From Verrucomicrobiota bacterium (lineage in GTDB: Bacteria > Verrucomicrobiota > Kiritimatiellia > Kiritimatiellales > Pontiellaceae): a stretch of DNA of 8,752 nt. Below the pieces are notes generated by a model. The model had not been told where the DNA came from, did no database searches, and worked only from the letters and a program-made list of their open reading frames with translations. The stretch covers positions 1 through 8,752 of the forward strand of contig DOEU01000074.1 of assembly GCA_003532555.1 (NCBI GenBank), given 5' to 3'. How positions within the stretch are numbered: the stretch's first letter is position 1; each line of letters starts with the position of its first letter. The translations under genes were made by a program, and so were the position numbers. Of the stretch, positions 5,841 through 8,752 are shown piece after piece.

Positions 5841-8642
5841 ATGGTTAATAGAAGTAGCAAGATAGTTCTTATTTCTGGTTTAATGATGGTTCAACTTACT
5901 GTCTTTTCTTCTGCGTATGGAGAGGATGTTAAATCAGCTGGGATTTCAGAATTATTTTCTTCGGCTAATACGGCGTTGCAACAGGGGAACTATCAGGCGG
6001 CTATACCTATTCTTGAAGAAGTTGTTGAGCGGACGTCGGGAATTGATCAGGAGCAAGGCCGGCAAACATGTCAGACCTGTCGTTTTCAGCTAACAAGAGC
6101 TTTTTTTCAAATTGGTGCGCCAGCAGATGCACTGCCTGTTATTGAGGCATATCTAGCTAATGAACCACGAGATCAAGAAACACTAATATTACGTATGCAG
6201 GCACAGGCTTATTTTGATGTGCAAGAGTGGGAAAAAGTACAGGCATCTGCTCTGCAGTTATTGGATATCCCTAAACTCTCTGAAGAGGATGAGTATAATG
6301 GAAACCTTTTATTGGGTCAGGCATTGTTCCGTCAGGAAAAGTGGTTGGAAAGTATTGAGTCTTTAGCATATGCAGGTCAGGAGTCTCCGGATGAGCGAAC
6401 GAGAAATTTATGTAATATCATGCAAGTGCGTGCTCTGGTGGAGGCGGAAAGTTGGTCAAAGCTTTTTGGTTTAATTCCTCAGTTGTATCGTACTGATGCT
6501 AAATATGACATTACGCTGAACCTAACGTTAATGCGGGCGGGTAAAGCGCGGTATGAAAACGAGGATTATTTGAATTCGCTATTGCTGTATCGGATGGTTC
6601 TTTCTCGTGATGTATTATTGAATTATACCGATTCAAAGATTGATCGGCTTCAGAAAAAATTAAATTCAGACAAGCGAATTGGAATTATTGAATCAGAGAT
6701 TCAGAAGCGCCAAGCAGAAATTAATGATCTTGCCTCCTCCAAAGAAGTATTGATTGAGTTGCCTGCTTACGAAGATGAGGTGACATTCCGAATTGGACAA
6801 ATCTATGCTGAAATAAAGCGTTTTTGGGAAGGATTTGTTCTTTTTGATAAGCTCTATAAGCAAGATCGAACGAGTGAGATTGGGGAAGCTGCCATGTTGC
6901 AGTCGGTTCTTGTTTTGTATGATGTGAAAGAAATCCAACGGGCAGAAGAGCGTATTTTAACGTATTTAGGCGAACAGCCGGACGGGCAATATGCTCGTAC
7001 GTTATTATCTCTCATGATGCGTGATAATTTGGTGAAGCAAGAATTTGCGGATGTAGTTCGTTTGAAAGATAGCATGGATTTAATCCCTTACTCATCTGAT
7101 ATTGATGAGCGGGCTTTGCAGGCAGATCTGCATTACATGATGGCATTTGGGCAGTTTCAGAGTCGGAATTATGCAGAAGCTGAGGCTGAATTTGGTATGA
7201 TCTTGGCGGAATACGAGAATAGTGTTCATTTTAATGATGCACGTTATTATCGAGGTATGACCCGGATGTTACAGGCACGATATGCGGAAGCACTTGAAGA
7301 TTTTGTAACTTACAGGAATCAAAATGGATTGGGTGAACATGCTGCGGCTGCGCTCTTCCGCTCGGGGGTGTGTAGATTTGGTCTTGAAGAAATCGAGAAG
7401 GCGGAAGCGTTATTCTCGGAATTTATATCCACGTACAATGAAGATGTATTAATTTCAGAAGCATACAGTATGCGGGGTGATATTGAAGCATCGAAAGAGA
7501 GTACACCAGAGGATCCGAATCCATTGGATCGGGCACTTTCTGATTATCGAAACGGGATCGATACGGCGACGGCTCCACTTCAAGCCTCTTATGCGGCATT
7601 CCAAGCGGCGAAGGTATATAAGCTTGAGGAGCGGTGGGAAGAAATTATTGAGTTGATGAACTACTATTTAGATCGATGGGAAGAACTCGCTAATGTTGCA
7701 GAATCGACTTTCTGGATTGGACAAGCTCAGACGGAGCTCGGGCAGTTAGATGAAGCTGTGAATGCGTATGTGGATACGATTGAGCGGTTCGGAAATGACT
7801 TATTTCAAGAAGGTGTTGATAAAATTATCTTGGAGTTAAAGCGAGTTGCAAGTGAATCGATGAGTGAGGAAGATCAGACCTTATTGGCCTCCCGCATCGG
7901 TTTTTTAGGTGAAGACGTGATGGAGGGTCAATTGGTTTTGCAAATGCGCTTACGGGCATTGGAAGCTATGTTGACTGGAACGGAAGATATATTTGGGCAA
8001 TCGTTGATTGCAGATGAAGTTGCTTTGCCGTCTTTATCCCCGGTGAGTTTAGGCATTCTTGCAGACGTACTTGTGAATTTGGCACCAGAGCGTGTGGAGG
8101 AAGTTACAGCATATTTTATTGAGTCGTATGAAGATTCTGAGCTGCTTTGGAAGGCGCATCGGGCTCAAGCAGAATTGTTTTATCAAGAACAGCAGCTGGA
8201 TCAATTGTTTTATGTGATTGAGGAGGCTCAAAGTTTATTCGGAGCGGATGCATATATGGATTGGGCTCAAATCATGAAGGCGGAAGCGCAATTTGCGATG
8301 ATGGATTATGAAGGGGCAGAAGAGTCGTATAATATGGTGCTTGGTGTAGCTGAGTGGCGAGGTGCTACTTATGCACGAGCGATGATCGGGATGGGAAATT
8401 GCCGATTAGAAAAAAATGATTTGGATGCGGCACATTCTTTCTTCCAGCGAGTATACCTTCTTTTCAAGGGATATGATGATGGGTTATGGGCGGCGCAGGG
8501 CTATATCGCGGCGGCAGAAACCTTGGAAGCGTTAGGGCGTTTGGAAGAGGCCGAAAATACGTTGCTTAGCATGATAGAAGATTCATATACACAGGATCAT
8601 CCCTTGGTTGAAGAAGCGAAACAGGTATTGAAGCGCTTGTAG
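5841..8642 (+). CDS. Large exported tetratricopeptide-repeat protein
   Basis: The function is not known; the architecture indicates a scaffold or assembly protein outside the cytoplasm. The 933-residue product begins with a signal peptide: charged MVNRSSK, a hydrophobic core at 8-22, and likely cleavage near SSAYG-ED (after residue 25 or 27). There is no lipobox cysteine, so it should be a soluble periplasmic or secreted protein. Most of the rest is helical with degenerate TPR-like units. Approximate candidates are 37-65, 78-109, 112-143, 227-256, 315-343, 347-377, 429-459, 466-495, 502-531, 583-612, 620-650, 771-800, 807-835, 845-874 and 884-913. The units at 429-531 resemble the TPRs of YbgF/BamD-like envelope proteins (NYAEAEAEFGMIL..., RYAEALEDF). 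A charged stretch at 266-305 may form a coiled coil. A CQTC motif is at 77-80. The protein is strongly acidic. The next gene follows after 10 bases, so the two probably share an operon. The fold is confident; the role is not. Confidence 0.9.
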   Translation: MVNRSSKIVLISGLMMVQLTVFSSAYGEDVKSAGISELFSSANTALQQGNYQAAIPILEEVVERTSGIDQEQGRQTCQTCRFQLTRAFFQIGAPADALPVIEAYLANEPRDQETLILRMQAQAYFDVQEWEKVQASALQLLDIPKLSEEDEYNGNLLLGQALFRQEKWLESIESLAYAGQESPDERTRNLCNIMQVRALVEAESWSKLFGLIPQLYRTDAKYDITLNLTLMRAGKARYENEDYLNSLLLYRMVLSRDVLLNYTDSKIDRLQKKLNSDKRIGIIESEIQKRQAEINDLASSKEVLIELPAYEDEVTFRIGQIYAEIKRFWEGFVLFDKLYKQDRTSEIGEAAMLQSVLVLYDVKEIQRAEERILTYLGEQPDGQYARTLLSLMMRDNLVKQEFADVVRLKDSMDLIPYSSDIDERALQADLHYMMAFGQFQSRNYAEAEAEFGMILAEYENSVHFNDARYYRGMTRMLQARYAEALEDFVTYRNQNGLGEHAAAALFRSGVCRFGLEEIEKAEALFSEFISTYNEDVLISEAYSMRGDIEASKESTPEDPNPLDRALSDYRNGIDTATAPLQASYAAFQAAKVYKLEERWEEIIELMNYYLDRWEELANVAESTFWIGQAQTELGQLDEAVNAYVDTIERFGNDLFQEGVDKIILELKRVASESMSEEDQTLLASRIGFLGEDVMEGQLVLQMRLRALEAMLTGTEDIFGQSLIADEVALPSLSPVSLGILADVLVNLAPERVEEVTAYFIESYEDSELLWKAHRAQAELFYQEQQLDQLFYVIEEAQSLFGADAYMDWAQIMKAEAQFAMMDYEGAEESYNMVLGVAEWRGATYARAMIGMGNCRLEKNDLDAAHSFFQRVYLLFKGYDDGLWAAQGYIAAAETLEALGRLEEAENTLLSMIEDSYTQDHPLVEEAKQVLKRL

Positions 8643-8645
8643 GAG
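8641..8645 (+). promoter_or_regulatory. Ribosome binding site overlapping the TPR gene stop
   Basis: AGGAG overlaps the last two bases of the TAG at 8640-8642 and lies 7 bases before the ATG at 8653. Its strength and position support a real downstream gene that is translated from the same message as the TPR gene. Confidence 0.7.
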
Positions 8646-8652
8646 AATTTGA

Positions 8653-8752
8653 ATGAAAAAAGGTTTTTTATATTTTTTGATAATTGTTTCAATATTTTCA
8701 TTTTTAAATACCGTAAGCAAAGGATTAATAAATGGTTGTGACTTTCAATGGC
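8653..8752 (+). CDS. Start of an unidentified membrane or exported protein (3' end outside the window)
   Basis: Thirty-three codons are visible, beginning MKKGFLYFLIIVSIFSFLN and ending in GCDFQW. The lysines followed by about 15 hydrophobic residues form a signal peptide or first membrane helix. After the hydrophobic core comes TVSKGLINGCDFQW. A first membrane helix followed by a DFQ-type motif vaguely recalls some polytopic glycosyltransferases, but too little is visible to assign a family. The start is supported by the AGGAG at 8641-8645. The gap to the TPR gene is 10 bases, which suggests cotranscription. The visible 100 bases contain 23 G or C, much lower than the genes upstream. Part of that bias comes from the Phe, Leu, Ile and Lys codons of a hydrophobic leader. 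Confidence 0.65.
   Translation, partial: MKKGFLYFLIIVSIFSFLNTVSKGLINGCDFQW

Noticed and set aside
8653..8752. Assignment of the last partial gene to an ExbB/TolQ-type channel or to a glycosyltransferase
   Set aside because: Only 33 residues are visible, mostly a hydrophobic leader. Neither family can be supported from this fragment.

Overview
The window holds the distal part of a type II fatty acid synthesis (FAS II) gene cluster, followed by a membrane antiporter gene and a very large exported repeat protein. Every supported gene is on the + strand. The order is plsX (3' end only), fabH, fabD, fabG, acpP, fabF, an NHA/SLC9B-type cation:proton antiporter, a 933-residue tetratricopeptide-repeat (TPR) protein with a signal peptide, and the first 33 codons of another membrane or exported protein. 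No stretch longer than about 140 bases lacks a gene. I see no tRNA, rRNA, CRISPR array, insertion sequence or phage gene.

Organism: this is a bacterium with moderate GC content and clear AGGAG-type Shine-Dalgarno sites. The exported TPR protein, which has neither a lipobox nor a cell-wall anchor, fits a cell with an outer membrane. A lineage such as the PVC group (Verrucomicrobia, Kiritimatiellota or Lentisphaerae) is possible, but this is an impression from gene content and style and not a demonstrated placement.

Region 1-3155 (plsX-fabH-fabD-fabG-acpP) is compact. The fabH stop and fabD start overlap as ATGA, and the other gaps are 3 to 34 bases. PlsX makes acyl-phosphate for phospholipid synthesis. 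FabD charges the acyl carrier protein (ACP) with malonate, FabH starts chains, FabF extends them, FabG reduces the beta-keto group, and AcpP carries every intermediate. The dehydratase (FabZ/FabA) and enoyl reductase (FabI/K/V/L) are not in the window. A hairpin with flanking A and T runs lies between acpP and fabF. It probably lets acpP transcripts end, so that ACP is made in excess over FabF.

Region 4490-5700 encodes the antiporter. Its RAGL, SPAVIVP, IDD and PKATVQA motifs place it in the NHA (SLC9B) branch of the CPA2 superfamily. It starts 29 bases after the fabF stop, so it is probably cotranscribed with fabF. The association of this antiporter with FAS II genes is the most unusual feature of the layout.

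Region 5701-8752 looks like a new transcription unit. A 140-base gap carries an imperfect inverted repeat and a candidate sigma70-type promoter before the TPR gene. The last gene begins 10 bases after the TPR stop. Its visible 100 bases are only 23% GC, far below the rest of the window.

I did not find a clearly novel defence, mobile or RNA-based system here. The points most worth following up are the antiporter linkage, the acpP-fabF attenuator, the intergenic inverted repeat, and the composition break at the right edge.
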